In this document: piece by piece, positions 1 through 11,410 of the stretch | How the letters are laid out: each line of letters opens with the position of its first letter | How positions within the stretch are numbered: the first letter of the stretch is position 1 | DNA from: Macrotis lagotis | Lineage: Eukaryota > Chordata > Mammalia > Peramelemorphia > Peramelidae | DNA: 64,000 nucleotides | Direction: 5' to 3' | Assembly (NCBI RefSeq): GCF_037893015.1 | Contig: NC_133661.1 | Location: forward strand, 228,813,157-228,877,156 | Made by a program: the position numbers and the translations under genes | The notes under the pieces: model-generated | What the model saw: the letters and a program-made list of their open reading frames with translations, nothing else | Database searches by the model: none | What the model was told of the DNA's origin: nothing

Positions 1-799
1 TGGATTTAGAAACAGAAAGCCTGGGTTTAGGTTCCGCAATTTTTAAATTTAGAACTTTGGGTAAATTAATTATCTTCTATAATTCTCAGTTTCCTAACAC
101 ATAAAATGGGAAGAATGATAATACATATTTCTTATTTCTAGCAAGACCTCTAAGCATCAAGATCCTATGACCTCTGCCACCTTTGCCATATGTAAAGCAG
201 AGAAAATAGCTCAGGAGCTACCGTCAAGAATGCAGTTCTTCTTATCCTCTGATACAATCAACTTCTGCCAAATATTTTGTTCTCTGTGTCCCTATATCTT
301 GGGAAACTTGGTAGCATCATTGGCAACTACTTCCTCCCTAATGCCCCCTCCTGATTCTGCACCAACCTCTTCCCTATTGCCTAATACTTTCCTCAAAGGG
401 TGGTTGTGAGGAAGGGACTTAAGAAACTATAAGAGGATTGTATAAATATGGACTATTATTATTATTATTATTATATCTAAATCAAAGACTAAATGATTCT
501 TGAGTTCTGTTTGAAAAGTATATATGACTACACTTCATTATATACATACACAAATTAAAGCAATAAAAATTATTTTAAAAAGAAATTATATTACATGTAA
601 TGTAATATAAATAATATATAAGATATATATTATGTGATTTAAAATATATCATGTATAATATTTTTATAAGTTCATAAATAAAGCCTTAGTTACAATGGAA
701 TATAATATTAAAATATTCAGTATTCATAAAGCCATCAATAAAACAAACCATAGGATTGTAAATTTAAGGCTTTGAGGGAGCTCTGGGGAGAATCATCTA
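1..799. other. No gene recognised; AT-rich unique DNA
   Basis: This is AT-rich sequence with a short ATT run near 455-475. The 80-codon open frame at 167-409 has no recognisable domain and nothing around it suggests a gene. I see no other structure. Confidence 0.5.
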
Positions 800-930
800 G
801 TTCTAATGTGACCCCTTCTTTTTTTCAGATGAAGAAAATGAGACTCAGGTTGGTTAAGTGATTTGCCTAAGGTCATACAGATGGTAAATAGTAGAGGTGA
901 GATTTAATCCTGTATCTCATGATTTTTAAA
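800..930 (-). mobile_element. MIR-like SINE fragment
   Basis: The + strand reads a degenerate form of the MIR/CORE-SINE core in reverse orientation: 'cagatgaagaaaatgagactcag', then 'cctaaggtcatacagatgg' and a 'gagatttaatcctg' segment. The copy is old and divergent. Confidence 0.6.
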
Positions 931-965
931 TCATTTGGGATGCTGAGGTTAGGTTTTTTTTCTTT

Positions 966-1109
966 AGGTTTTTGCAAGGCAAATGGGGTTAAGTGGCTTG
1001 CCCAAGGCTACACAGCTAGGTCATTTTAAGTGACTGAGGTCACATTTGAACTCAGGTACTCCTGATTCTGGGGCCAGTGCTCTATCCACTGCACCACCTA
1101 GCTGGCCCC
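966..1109 (-). mobile_element. WSINE1/SINE1-type tRNA-derived SINE, near complete
   Basis: This is the reverse complement of the marsupial SINE that starts GGGGCAGCTAGGTGG and ends CCTTGCAAAAACCT. Here it reads 'taggtttttgcaaggcaaa' through 'gtgctctatccactgcacc' and 'cacctagctggcccc'. The 7-bp AGGTTAG flanks both ends (946-952 and 1111-1117) and is probably the target duplication. Confidence 0.85.
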
Positions 1110-1129
1110 AAGGTTAGCTTATTTAACAA

Positions 1130-1255
1130 ACTCACATCAACAATCTTTAGTGACTGTCATCTACTGAACAAAGTCCAAATTCCTTCATGAGGCATTTAAA
1201 GTCCTCCATAATCTGTCCCAGTATTGCCATACCTTGAGTTTTTTTTCTCTTTTAT
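1130..1255 (+). mobile_element. L2-like LINE 3' region fragment
   Basis: The phrase 'aaagtccaaattccttcatg' followed by 'aggcatttaaagtcctccat' and 'aatctgtcccag' matches the 3' part of L2 LINEs, where many copies carry the same wording. A related piece resumes at about 1,856-1,965 after an unassigned old repeat and a MAR1 insertion, so both are probably one element. Confidence 0.6.
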
Positions 1256-1267
1256 ATCTGTCCCCAA

Positions 1268-1600
1268 ATGTGCTTTGAGTATTTACTATGTATCAGGTAC
1301 TATGATAAGTGCTAGGGCTACAAATAGACACAGAAAGAAAAATATAGACTCCATGAGTTTACATTTTAATAGTTGAAGACAGCATAGAAGGGAGAAAAAA
1401 GGAAGTCTTATGGAGAGATGCCAACAATGCCTCCTGCAGAAGGATAAAGACATCTTTGGACTATGCCTCCTTCAACTGGAGGATCCAGGGAAGCAGAAGC
1501 TGAGGCAGGGGCAGGGGGTAGAGTGTACTTCCAGTATGAAATAGTGCAGTGATGGAGAAAGCTTCCAGAATGAAGGGGTTTTTATAACTAGGAGAATGTA
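1268..1600 (+). repeat. Old dispersed repeat, family not assigned
   Basis: It begins with 'tatttactatgtatcaggta' and 'ctatgataagtgctagggct', wording that recurs at several other places in the window (for example 6,690, 25,868, 28,098, 41,466 and 42,765). It is probably an ancient interspersed repeat. I cannot name the family with confidence. Confidence 0.45.
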
Positions 1601-1635
1601 TATGAGCTATAATCCAGTCAATCTAGACTTGTTGT

Positions 1636-1853
1636 GATATGACCCCATTTGGAGTTTTCTTGGCAATGATACTGAAGTAGTTTGCCATTTCCTTCCACAG
1701 CTCATTTTACAGATGAGGCAACTGAGGAAAGCAGGGCTAAGTGACTTGCCCATGTTCACATGGTTTGTAAGTGTTTGAGATCAGTTTTGAACTCAAGAAG
1801 ATGAGTCTTTCTGATTCCAAATCCAATGCTTTATATCCCCAGTTGCTGCCTAG
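1636..1853 (-). mobile_element. MAR1-like SINE, near complete
   Basis: It shows the MAR1 signature in reverse: 'gaccccatttggagttttct', 'gccatttccttccacagctc', 'ttttacagatgaggcaactg', a 'tttgaactcaagaagatgag' segment and a final 'agttgctgcctag'. This is a CORE-SINE class with no coding capacity. Confidence 0.8.
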
Positions 1854-1855
1854 CT

Positions 1856-1965
1856 ATCTTCAAACTAAACTGCTGATTCCTCACACATGGATTGAGTTTT
1901 TTTGTCTCCATTTATACTTTTGTTTACATCATTTTCTGTGACTAGAATGTCCAGTCCCTTTCCCC
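1856..1965 (+). mobile_element. L2-like LINE 3' fragment, continuation
   Basis: 'ctgctgattcctcacacatg' and 'gtgactagaatgtccagtcc' resemble the L2 3' end downstream of the piece at 1,130-1,255. The MAR1 and the unassigned repeat lie between them. Confidence 0.45.
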
Positions 1966-2880
1966 AGTCAAGCTTGTGTTAGTGAAAACAAAACACAGAA
2001 ATGGGGAATCCTGGTGTATGGTATGAGTCAACACTGATTTAATGCAATATCTCAAACCTGGAGCAATTGGTGGTAGTAGGATGGAGGTTTATGCTTACAT
2101 ATGTTTCAAGTATACACTAAAGTCTATATGTTTGAAAGCTCTTTTGGTTTTCAGAAAGTAGGAAAAATCTCAAACCCTTACTATTTGATATCCCTGCTCT
2201 TATGCAATAAAAATCATCTTTTGAACAACTAGGTACTGTTGTTACCATTGTCTGGCAGATTTCCTCTACTTTAGCTTGACAATTTAAAAGCAACAACAAG
2301 ATAACAACACTGTGTCAGGGAGAATCACCTTGTGACCCCGGGGATACAAAGATATTGGTACTAACTGAATGACTTATGAAACAGTATGGAAAGCATTGTT
2401 TAAATGGCCTTGTCCCATTGGGAGCTCACTTGCTATTAGTTGCCCCATAAAGGAGCAATGGTTCTGAAATTCTTCATTTCATAGAAGGCTTTTTTTGTAT
2501 ACACCAAGTGATTATCTGCTGAGCATGACTGCTGGGTGAGTTCCTGACTGAAAACGTAAATCAATAATGGTAAAGAGCATAGTAACAAGTGGGAGAAAGA
2601 AATATGAAAGGGGACCACTTATTGTCCTTCGAGAAAAGCACCATGCTGCCCTGTTGGCTTTTGAAATCCCTGATTTTGACCTGGATATGTTCTACTAAAG
2701 GGAAATCTCTTTCCCATCTTGCCCTGGGGAAGAATAGAGGTGATACCTCCCAGGGAAACTGTGTGTGAAGGATCTGACATATAAGAGAGAAGGCAAAAAG
2801 ACTTTGCTTAAAGGGAATCATATGGAACCACAGACTGGCAGCTTTGTAACACTTGTTAGGACATGAACATTCTTCAGCTT
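1966..2880. other. No gene or named repeat recognised
   Basis: Short open frames of 60-86 codons occur on the minus strand (2,117-2,821). Their composition is ordinary and no domain is visible. I see no repeat family here. Confidence 0.4.
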
Positions 2881-2994
2881 GGCACTCATAGAGTCAGAAT
2901 TCCAGAATCTCTGACTTGGAAGGAAACTTAGAAATCATTTTGTCTGGTCTGTACCTGAATAGGAATTTCTTCTACAAAGTTCATGAGAATCTAA

Positions 2995-3115
2995 TACCAC
3001 TGGATTGTAAGATCTTTGAAGGCAAGAGCTGTCTTTTGTCTTTTGGAGCCTAGCCCCAGTAGTATAGTACTTAGAACACAGTAGACATTAAATAAATATT
3101 TATTAACTAATTAAG
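2995..3115 (+). mobile_element. L2-like LINE 3' terminus
   Basis: 'ggattgtaagatctttgaag' with 'gcaagagctgtcttttgtct' and a 'cacagtagacattaaataaa' ending is the usual L2 3' end wording. Just upstream (2,880-2,960) is another old repeat reading 'acttggaaggaaacttagaa'. Confidence 0.6.
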
Positions 3116-3467
3116 CATTCATCCAGCTGTCAGTGATGAGGGGATCTATCATTTCCCAGGGGTTCTATTCAGAGAGAGAGGATGTGTGTGTGTGATGAAC
3201 CCCCACTTTGGATCCATTCTCAGAATAATGTTCTAAGGGCATAAAATAAACTATCTAGAATTACGAAGAAACCCAAAGGTTGGTTAAAATAAAGATGATT
3301 TTTTTTCTCTACAGAGTTCACTCACCTTCTAAAATCTCTCCAGATTAAGAGCCCCTACTCCAGAGACTGAAGCTATAATAACAAAATGAAAATAATAATT
3401 TGAATTTTCATAGAACTTTAAGCTTTACAAAACAGCCTATATTAAAAACCATTTTATGATTGAGATG

Positions 3468-3615
3468 TGCTATAATAGACAGACTGTTGGGCTTGGAGTT
3501 ACAAACAACTGGTAGCAAGACTTGTCTTTGATACTTACTGCTATGATTCCTTACTCACACTGTGTGATCCCAGATGAATCACCTAACATCTCTGTTCCTC
3601 AGGCAACTTGGTTAT
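3468..3615 (+). mobile_element. MIR-like SINE
   Basis: The order is MIR-like: 'ttgggcttggagttacaaac', 'tactgctatgattc', 'cacactgtgtgatcccagat' and 'gaatcacctaacatctctgt'. The copy is divergent. Confidence 0.6.
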
Positions 3616-3649
3616 AGATGAGTTGCAAAATTGATTGATGAGGCAATTC

Positions 3650-3985
3650 CTCTGCTGATCAAATCCCTTATTCTTGTTTATGAATGGGAAAATTGAGGTT
3701 TAAAAAGGTCAAATAACTTGCACAAGTTCCACTAACTAGCAAGTGTTGAACCCAGGGATCAACATTGGAATGCAGACTCAAGGCTGCTGAATCCAAAAAC
3801 AGCTGATATTCATACAGGGCAGATTTTCAAAAATTACTTTATCCATGTTATCTCCTTTGATTCTTAAATCACCTTTAAAGGTAGGTGCTGTTTTGATCCT
3901 CATTTAACAGATGAGGAAACTGAGTCGAAGAAAGGTAAAGTCATTTGGACTCACACAGCTGGTAGATATCAGCTTTGGGAGCTGA
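3650..3985 (-). mobile_element. Two adjacent MIR-like SINE fragments
   Basis: Reverse-oriented cores appear at 3,680-3,780 ('ggtcaaataacttgcacaag') and 3,880-3,985 ('cagatgaggaaactgagtcg', then 'ggactcacacagctggtaga'). Both are old copies. Confidence 0.6.
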
Positions 3986-4013
3986 GTTAGGCTTTTTCTG
4001 AATCTAGCAGTCT

Positions 4014-4370
4014 TTGTACCATAGCCAGGTGTGTTACTCTATGCATTGCAGTGTTTCCAGAAATTTTGTAGCTACAAGAATTCCCCTCTCCATTATTCAG
4101 GGTCTGATGATGTTTATGCATGATTCTGGTTGCTTGCTTCTTCTTTTCTTCTTTCTTGTCTGCTATGCTTTGGCAATTCATTTTTTACTGAAGCCTTTGA
4201 TAGAAGGCAAGAAGAAAAGAGAAAGACTGAAACCAACTGGTTGGTTTTGCTGATGGTGAGTAAATATGATAAATTATTTGCTAGAGCAGAAACTCTGGAC
4301 TAATATGAGATTTTAGAACTTTACATATCCTACCCAACCTAATTTTCAGCTTTATCTGCCTCTTCTCCCC
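4014..4370. other. Unassigned DNA with one unconvincing open frame
   Basis: A 79-codon frame at 4,014-4,253 contains a hydrophobic stretch (pyrimidine-rich DNA giving Leu and Phe). No homology is recognised and I do not call it a gene. A short (AT)n run follows at about 4,374-4,400. Confidence 0.35.
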
Positions 4371-4464
4371 AATACATACATACATATATATATATATATC
4401 GATTATTATTATCATTAGTAATAACAGTAATAACTACTGTTATTAGACATAATAGCATTTATGT

Positions 4465-4640
4465 AGCCAGGCAGCTCAGACCTTTAGAGTCTGAGCAAGC
4501 CATTTAATTTCTCTCTGCCTCAGTTTGCTTAACTGTAAATTGTGAGGTGATAATAATAGCACCTACCTCCTAGAGTTGCTGTGGAGATAATATTTGTAAA
4601 GCAAACAGCACAATGCTGGGCACACAGCACACTTCATATA
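4465..4640 (+). mobile_element. MIR-like SINE
   Basis: 'gagcaagccatttaatttct' runs into 'ctctgcctcagtttgcttaa', 'ctgtaaattgtgaggtgata' and 'cacctacctcctagagttgc'. This is the standard MIR 3' half in forward orientation. Confidence 0.75.
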
Positions 4641-5184
4641 AATATTAGTACTTTAAATTATGGAAAGTCCACCCCCCCATCGCTGCAGAACTCACAGGTA
4701 CAGCTCAATAGATTAAAATTTAATGGGGGATATCTGTAACAAATGAAAATACAATACAACATAGATAATGTTAAGTCAATAGACAGCCTCAAGGGTCTGG
4801 TTTCTATTTAATATTGACACTATTGATCTAAACAACACTGTGAGATAGGTATTATTATATTCAGTTTATTAATATATCTAATATATTATTATATCCAATA
4901 TATTATTACATATTATTATATGTAGAGGCCAAGAATGACTTGGTTAGTTTTTCTCAGTTAGTAAATATTGAATGGTAAATTAAAATGATGGTCTTCCTGA
5001 CCACCTGTGTGCACTACCTAGTTGTCAAACTTAACCATTCCCCTGTGTCCTGAATGTACCCAGCATCTCCTTGCCTTTTCACACAGACATATTTATACCA
5101 CACCTCCCTTTCCTCTTGCTTAAGACTATTGGAATGCTGTTCCTTCTGTAAAGTCTAGCTCTTTCTTCTCCAAGAAGTCTTCCC

Positions 5185-5440
5185 TTAACAAAAACATGAT
5201 GGAATAGAAAAAGAGATAAATTAGGATTTAGAGGATCTAGGTTCAAATGCTCAGGCATGCCCCATGGGAAATGTCAGCATGTTGGATAAACTGGGCATGC
5301 TCTAAAAGACCCTTCCACTACCTTTGGGTAAATTATTTAAACTTTCTGAGTTTCATTTTCCTCATCTGTAAACTGGAGGGCTGGGGGACTTTATAGATCA
5401 TACATACTCCTAGGTCTCTTCTAGTTTTAAATCCATAATT
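5185..5440 (+). mobile_element. MIR-like SINE nested in L2
   Basis: 'gggtaaattatttaaacttt', 'tgagtttcattttcctcatc' and 'tgtaaactggagggctgggg' are MIR wording in forward orientation. Confidence 0.65.
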
Positions 5441-5635
5441 CTACTCTGGCCTTCATTGATCTCCTTTTCTTTTGAACTCCCACTTCATTTGTACTTTTTT
5501 ATGGCAATGGGCCACTCTTATATTCTGTGGTATATTATTTCTGTGTACATATTTGATTTATCTCTTTCAAACTAGAGAATCTGTCATATTCCATTCTACT
5601 CCCTCCCAGAATCTTGTACATGGTTTTTGTTTTCT

Positions 5636-5736
5636 GCAGTTGTTTTTCAGTCATGTCCAACTCTTCATAACACCATTTGGGGTTTTCTCAGGGAAAAGAT
5701 GCTGGAGAGACTTGCTATTTCCTTCTCCAATGTATA
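5636..5736 (-). mobile_element. MAR1-like SINE, truncated
   Basis: Only the distal part of the MAR1 unit remains: 'gttgtttttcagtcatgtcc', 'ccatttggggttttctcagg' and 'ttgctatttccttctcca'. It stops before the dispersed core. Confidence 0.7.
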
Positions 5737-6125
5737 TATTAAGTGTACATTAAATATCTTTTAAAAATAAGTTCTTTGAGGAAAGGAATTGTTTTTTATG
5801 ACTTTGTATCCCCAGTGTCTAGCATAGCTTGGGCACAGGGTAGTTACTTAATTTATATGACCAGGCATGTTTCACTCTTTTGATTTTCCCATCATGCTTT
5901 AATTGATTTCTCCTTCCATCCCTAAGGCTTCTTTCTTCCACTGATGAATGCCTCCAGGAACCTCCATTTTGAAAAATGAACCAGACAAACCCCATTCTTC
6001 ATAGTAGAAGAAATGTCCAGATAAACCAAACTTCATTCTTCCAGCTTTATCCCCATTTCTCTGTGTAAGTATCTTTCTTCCTCCCTTTTAACTTTTGTAT
6101 TTTGTTCCCCTACAAGAATTTTAAA

Positions 6126-6378
6126 GGTAGCTAGGTCACATAGAGATAGAATACCTGGCCTGAAGACATTAAGACTCATCTTCCTGTTTAAATCTGCCCT
6201 CAGACAAGTACTGGTTGTGTGACCCTGGGCAAATCACTTAACCTCTTTTCCTCAGTTTTCTCATCTGTAAAATGAGTTGGAAAAAGAAATAGCTAAACCA
6301 TTTCAGTATCATTCCCAAGAAAATCCCAAATGAGGTCACAAAGAGACAGGCATGGCTAAAAATTGAACTAAACTGAAA
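6126..6378 (+). mobile_element. MAR1-like SINE, full length
   Basis: The full order is present in the forward direction: a tRNA-like head ('aggtagctaggtcacataga'), a core ('tgtgaccctgggcaaatcac'), 'aaaatgagttggaaaaagaa' and a tail 'gaggtcacaaagagacaggc'. Confidence 0.8.
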
Positions 6379-6500
6379 TTAGAATGTAAGCTTATTGAGG
6401 TCAGGGATTATTCCTTTCTCTTTTTCCTTGTATTTGTAACTGTAGCACTTAACATAGTGACTGGCACACAGTAAGCACTTGATAAATACTTGTTAATTTG
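6378..6500 (+). mobile_element. L2-like LINE 3' terminus
   Basis: 'agaatgtaagcttattgagg' and 'ctggcacacagtaagcactt' match the L2 3' end. Confidence 0.55.
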
Positions 6501-6689
6501 ATATAATTTATTGATTAATTGATTAAACTCTTTTATAGTAAAATTCAATGGTGATAAATTTCTCACATCATGGTTCATAACATATACTAGACTCTTAATA
6601 ATAAATTTAGGGGGTCCCCAGCCTTGGGAGATTTTGGCCACTACTTGGTTATACTAAGGATTCTTTAGGAACAATCAATGAATCAACAG

Positions 6690-6810
6690 ATAGTCATTGA
6701 AAGTCTACTATGTACAACTATACCTAGTGTTGAGATTATAAAATAAACCCCCCAAAAGTCTTGTCCTCTTGGAACCTACAATATAATGAGTGAGATGATT
6801 TATATATTTA
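6690..6810 (+). repeat. Old dispersed repeat, family not assigned
   Basis: This is another copy of the unassigned family seen at 1,268, with 'ctactatgtacaactatacc' followed by 'tcttggaacctacaatataa'. Confidence 0.4.
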
Positions 6811-7087
6811 AATAGATACATACGTACCTGGCTCAATCTAGCTTACTTTTCCAGAGTGAGACTACAATTGGTTCTCATCAAATAAGAGTGTATAGAAGGC
6901 TCAGTACAGATAACTTGGGAATACACCCATAAGTAGGTGGGTATAACATGGACGAAATCCATAGGAGAAAGTGAGGAGACAGGTAAGAGGAAAACCAAGA
7001 AAGATCAATATCATGAAAAACCAAAGAAAAGATTATCCAGGAGAAAATAATCAGTATGCCTAATATTTCAGAAAGATCTAGAAGTAT

Positions 7088-7250
7088 TTTTTGTTGTACA
7101 TGTTGGACTCTCCACAATCTCATATGGGATTTTCTTGGTGAAGATGACAGAATGAGTTTCCATTTCCTTCTCCAGCTCATTTTACAGATGAGGAAACTAA
7201 GGCAAACAGGGTTAAGTGTCTTGCTCAGGTTAATAATTGAGAAAAAGATC
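7088..7250 (-). mobile_element. MAR1-like SINE
   Basis: 'tttccatttccttctccagc' and 'acagatgaggaaactaaggc' are clear, followed by 'ggttaagtgtcttgctcagg'. The long minus-strand open frame at 6,878-7,252 runs through this SINE and is not a gene. Confidence 0.75.
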
Positions 7251-8028
7251 ATTCAATCTCCTCATGAGTTGCTCCATATGATGTTCTTACTTGATCTGGA
7301 GAAATCCACAAAGTCATATCCCTACCAAGGATATAGATACCTGAAAAGGCATCAAGTATTATCTTATTAAAGAAATAACTGTGTTCTCTTCCATTTTGTC
7401 AGTAGTAGGGTTAGCAATATGTCCAAGGCTAAGCAGCGTGACTGAAAGTGTGCTGCACTTTTACTGAACATGCTCAAAAATGCAAAGTAATGCAGAATTT
7501 AAAAGTTTAGATAAAGACTATATCATCACTGAGTATATCCAGGTCAATATGACATCCTAAAAATAGCCAGATTGAATTCCCTTTTCTGTATTGAAGATGG
7601 TACTTAGTAAACAGGAATAAATTGGTTCTAAACAAAAAGAAGTTCCTCAAAAGAAATAAATATTCCAAAAGAAACTGACAAAATAAAAAGTGATAGCTTG
7701 GGAGTAAATGTGACATCAATGTGCAATTAAAATAAATATGTACTGTAACAAAGGTAAAAACTAAATCTTTTTAAAAAAATCTTTAGTCTTCTCAATTAAA
7801 AAAATCATTGGTCACTTTGTAAGGAGGTTTTTAAGTTGAATGATACAAGAATTGAAGCCAGATAACAGAGGATTTAGAAGAGAGTGAGGAAGAGAAGAGA
7901 AGCCATATGGTGTAGAGGACTTTTTCAAGATTGGTTGAGAAGTAGAGGTGAGCTATAGGCAATAACTGGTGAGGGCTAATAAGTTATTATGGAGGGTTTA
8001 AATTTTTTTTTAAAAAAGAATGGGGAAG

Positions 8029-8222
8029 ATTCATGAAATAATGAAAAGTGAAATGAGCAAAATGAAATGTTGTACATAGTCACAGAAATTTTTTTCTAAG
8101 AACAACTTTGATTGATTTATTCTTAAGTATCATAAATTCACAAAGTAACTATATAAAGGACCTATGAAGGAAAATGCTATCCACCTTCAAAGAAAGAATT
8201 GATAGACAGAAGTTTGTTTTAT

Positions 8223-8264
<42 letters not shown>

Positions 8265-8600
8265 ACACACACATATATATACTTGTATATACATATATAT
8301 ATATGCACATGTGCATGTGTAATTGTAGCTTTTTGTAGTGTGGGGTAGGGATGGAGAGAGAAAAAATTAAAATTGCACAGCAGAGAACAAAAGAAAATTT
8401 CAGAAAGAGGCATAGAAAAGCAGGGTATCTTTGAAAACATTGTATAGAATTTGCTATATAGTTTTTCCAAAAAAAGAATAGTCAGGTGGAAATTGATGAT
8501 TATTTATTGAAACTTCTTTTATGTTTTGCTGTGTACATGTAAATATTCTTTTTTGTCTATTGGTATTTAAATTCAAAATAAATGAAAACCTATAAAAAGT
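8029..8600 (+). mobile_element. L1-like LINE 3'UTR fragment
   Basis: 'aatgaaaagtgaaatgagca', 'gttgtacatagtcacagaaa' and 'gaaggaaaatgctatccacc' are the forward version of the marsupial L1 3' end that appears reversed elsewhere in the window. A CA microsatellite has expanded inside it. Confidence 0.55.
8225..8272. repeat. (CA)n microsatellite
   Basis: This is a near-perfect CA run with one CT interruption, followed by TA/CATG-rich sequence to about 8,320. Confidence 0.95.
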
Positions 8601-10040
8601 GAAAGAAAGGGGAGAAATGAGTGTGTTTATATACAGTAGAAAAAGAAATAGTACATAAAGAGGGACTAAGAGTTACAGAGAAAGTAAAGGTGACAGTAGG
8701 GTCAATCTTTTAGAAAAGATGGAATAGAATGCACAGAGAGTGATTGGTCTTTGTGAAACTGCTTATAGCCCTCTGATATCATCCCCTATTATAATCTACC
8801 TTCACTCCAATTTCTGATGATAGGATGATATTAGGAGGATAAAAGATGCAGCAAAGGAAAGACAATGAAGATCTCATCAAATGGCTTTAATTTTTTTCTG
8901 TGAGGTAGGAACTTAAGTCCTCAACTGAAAAGGTGGAGAAAGTTGAGAAATTTTGGAAGAAATACAATATATTGAGTGGAAAAAGTGAATCAGGGGCATG
9001 TAAAAGGATTAGCTTTCCTTAGAGAGGGTCCAGTTGAGATTAGGTCTCATAAATTTATAGTGGATGTAGTCAATATCCTTTTATTTTAAATTTTTTTCCT
9101 AGCTTCATTCAATAATACATACATAGAAACAAAGGAAGTGAGTATTGGAAGTAATATGGGGTTTCAATTTGACAAAATATCATCAGTGTTAGGACAAGGG
9201 GTCTAGAGTTTCAAGAATAGAGGAGAAAGGAAAGTTTAAGAAGTAGACAAGATTGAGAAGGGAGGTGGGTGTAACCAGTACAGAGGTGTTGGTCTGGGAA
9301 AGTAAGGGGTAGAAAAACTCGGGGGGTTACTCTGAAGATGAAGAATAGCATCAAGAATTATGAGCACTGGAAGAGGTATAAAACATAAGGATATGAGTTA
9401 GAGGGATCAGAGATCAAGAGAATTTTGGAGTTCATGAATATGGAGATGGAATACTTATGGGTAATGGCAAACAAGTATGTGACTACATCTAGGTATAGCT
9501 GAAGTGGAGCAGAGGAATGGGTCATGAAAACTGAAGACATTGAGGACCTGGGAATTTAAGCATTTGAGGGAATGCCAAGCATATATGTTGGAAGTTCCTA
9601 ATAAGAGGTCAGAAATGGGAGTAGAGGAGATTTACCAGGCATTAAATTGCCAGGCATTAAATTCACTGAAGAGTAAGTGAGGATATTCTAGAGGTTGGTA
9701 GACAATGGCTAACCAACTCTGAATTAGAAAATAAATTTGGGTAGTATGAATTTCAAAGGAGAAGAGGTGTGCTGAGCCATAGTTTTGGAGAGACCAGAAG
9801 TGGCAGAAGGAAATAAGGAATATTGTGACTTTTTGACAGAGAATGGGGCGGGGTTGAGAGTCAAGGGTGAAGAGTATGAGAGGAAGAAGAATCAGTATTA
9901 GGAAGGGTGGCCAGGGGTGCAGTGTTGTCTGGTGGGAGTCAAATTTTACTGAGTTTCAGAAGATGAAAGGAGAGATAAAGGAAGCATAAAGAAGCAGAAA
10001 CTGTAAAGGAGAGAATAGAAAGCATACAAATCTTGAGTAG
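8600..10040. repeat. Purine-rich old repeat, unassigned
   Basis: This is one long G/A-rich stretch with phrases such as 'gtaggaacttaagtcctcaa' and 'ctcataaatttatagtggat'. It has the texture of an old interspersed repeat read in one direction, but I cannot name it. A 15-bp unit (CCAGGCATTAAATTG) is tandemly duplicated at 9,635-9,662. No coding frame is convincing. Confidence 0.35.
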
Positions 10041-11189
10041 GACAATGGGAGATTTAGGAAAAAGGAAATCTGAAGATTTTATATGAAAGACATTGTCAAT
10101 AAAAGGGTTTCTCTTAGTTTCCAGTTATAGTAGTGATCCATTTCTGATCCTAGAAAGCAGAATTATATGCAAGCCCTATTTAGTTAGGCAGTGGTTTGAA
10201 ATTGTTTCTGGGAACTCCCTATTCTGCAACTGCCTAGAAAGTCACTTGACTTATATTTTGTATATCCAGGGTGGTCTCCATATAATAAAAGGTTCTTTGA
10301 AACATATATCCAGATTGAGCCAGTGATTCTATAATGACAAGGTTTCTGATGGGTCTCTGTTGCTAGAAATGTGAGTTTATCCAAATCCATTAAAAATTGG
10401 TTGGTTTTTACTTTTCTGTTTTTAGGGGGAGTTGTTTCCTAGGTTATGGTTTTTGCTGTCCTGTTCCCCTGCAGACCTTCTGTGGTTAACACAATGACAA
10501 GATCCCATGTCCCCAGGATGAAGCCATGCTATTGAACAAAAATAAAGGAAAATGAGTCTCTATATAGTAACAGAGGGAAGTGTTATCAAGAAACCATTTA
10601 GTTATGGTAGCTTTGTGGTATTTTGTATTCATGGGTAGTTGCTGTGGACTCCATGGGCCACCACATCTGCTCCCTGATTAAAGGGAACTATTAACTTCTA
10701 GGTAAGAGTAGAGTGTAGAATCAGTCAGGAAAAAAAGTGTGGCAAAACTGAAGATGAAGGGGGGTCTAAGATTCAAAATCAGGTCCTCTTCAAGGAAGTA
10801 AGGTTGAAGTAGATGGAAATGAAGATAAAGATAGGTGGTTAGATGTTTTCTTTTCTTCAGAAGTTAGGTTTGCTCTCACTGGAATAAAGAGGGAGTAGAA
10901 ATAGGATAACTCCCCATCACTGATTGAGATGAAGATAAGCAGGTGATTAACAAGTACAAGATTGCCTTTGAGGCCTTCCCAGTCTTATGGCAGAGAATAT
11001 TGCTGTTATTTTGGGAGATCTTGGGAAACCTTTCTCAGAGAAGTCATGGACAGAAGGTAGTAATGTCCTAGAGTGTCCAGGAGCTGGGTCAGGAGAAAAG
11101 AGGAAGAGTAGCCTAGGATCCCATCTCACTACAAACAGGAACTTAGTATATATTTTGTCCAGAGTCCCCAGAAGCCTTGACCTGTTTAA
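10041..11189. other. No gene or named repeat recognised
   Basis: Open frames of 68-84 codons (10,093-10,390 and 10,947-11,205) overlap each other on both strands and show no domain. I see no structure. Confidence 0.35.
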
Positions 11190-11410
11190 CAATGACAACA
11201 ACTAGCATTTATAAAGTGCTGTAAGGTTTGCCAAGGGCTTGACATGATATCTCATTAGATCCTTACAACCACCAGGTGAGATAGGTGCTGTTAACCCCAT
11301 TTTGCAGGTGAGAAAACAGGTTTGAGAGGTTAAATGATCTGCCCAGGAGCACACAACGATTGTTTCTATGGACAGAATTTGAACTGTCTTCTTAACAGTT
11401 CTGCCCCTCT
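11190..11410 (-). mobile_element. MIR-like SINE, long form
   Basis: 'tagcatttataaagtgctgt', 'gatatctcattagatcctta', 'ccattttgcaggtgagaaaa' and 'aaatgatctgcccaggagca' give the long MIR-type unit in reverse orientation. Confidence 0.7.

Larger units (their letters stand above)
5030..5855 (+). mobile_element. L2-like LINE 3' end, split by two SINEs
   Basis: L2 3' wording is seen at 5,040-5,185 ('tcttctccaagaagtcttcc'), resumes at 5,445-5,635 and again at 5,757-5,855 ('tttgtatccccagtgtctag'). It is interrupted by a MIR-like SINE (5,185-5,440) and a MAR1-like piece (5,636-5,736). The pieces are collinear, so one old element is likely. Confidence 0.6.

Noticed and set aside
4014-4253. 79-codon frame with a hydrophobic segment (possible small membrane protein)
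   Set aside because: The hydrophobicity comes from a pyrimidine-rich stretch. No family resemblance and no supporting signals.
6878-7370. Open frames of 104-124 codons on both strands
   Set aside because: They run through a MAR1 SINE. The peptide MSWRRKW and relatives recur wherever a MAR1 is read (32,179 and 58,350), which marks it as repeat translation.
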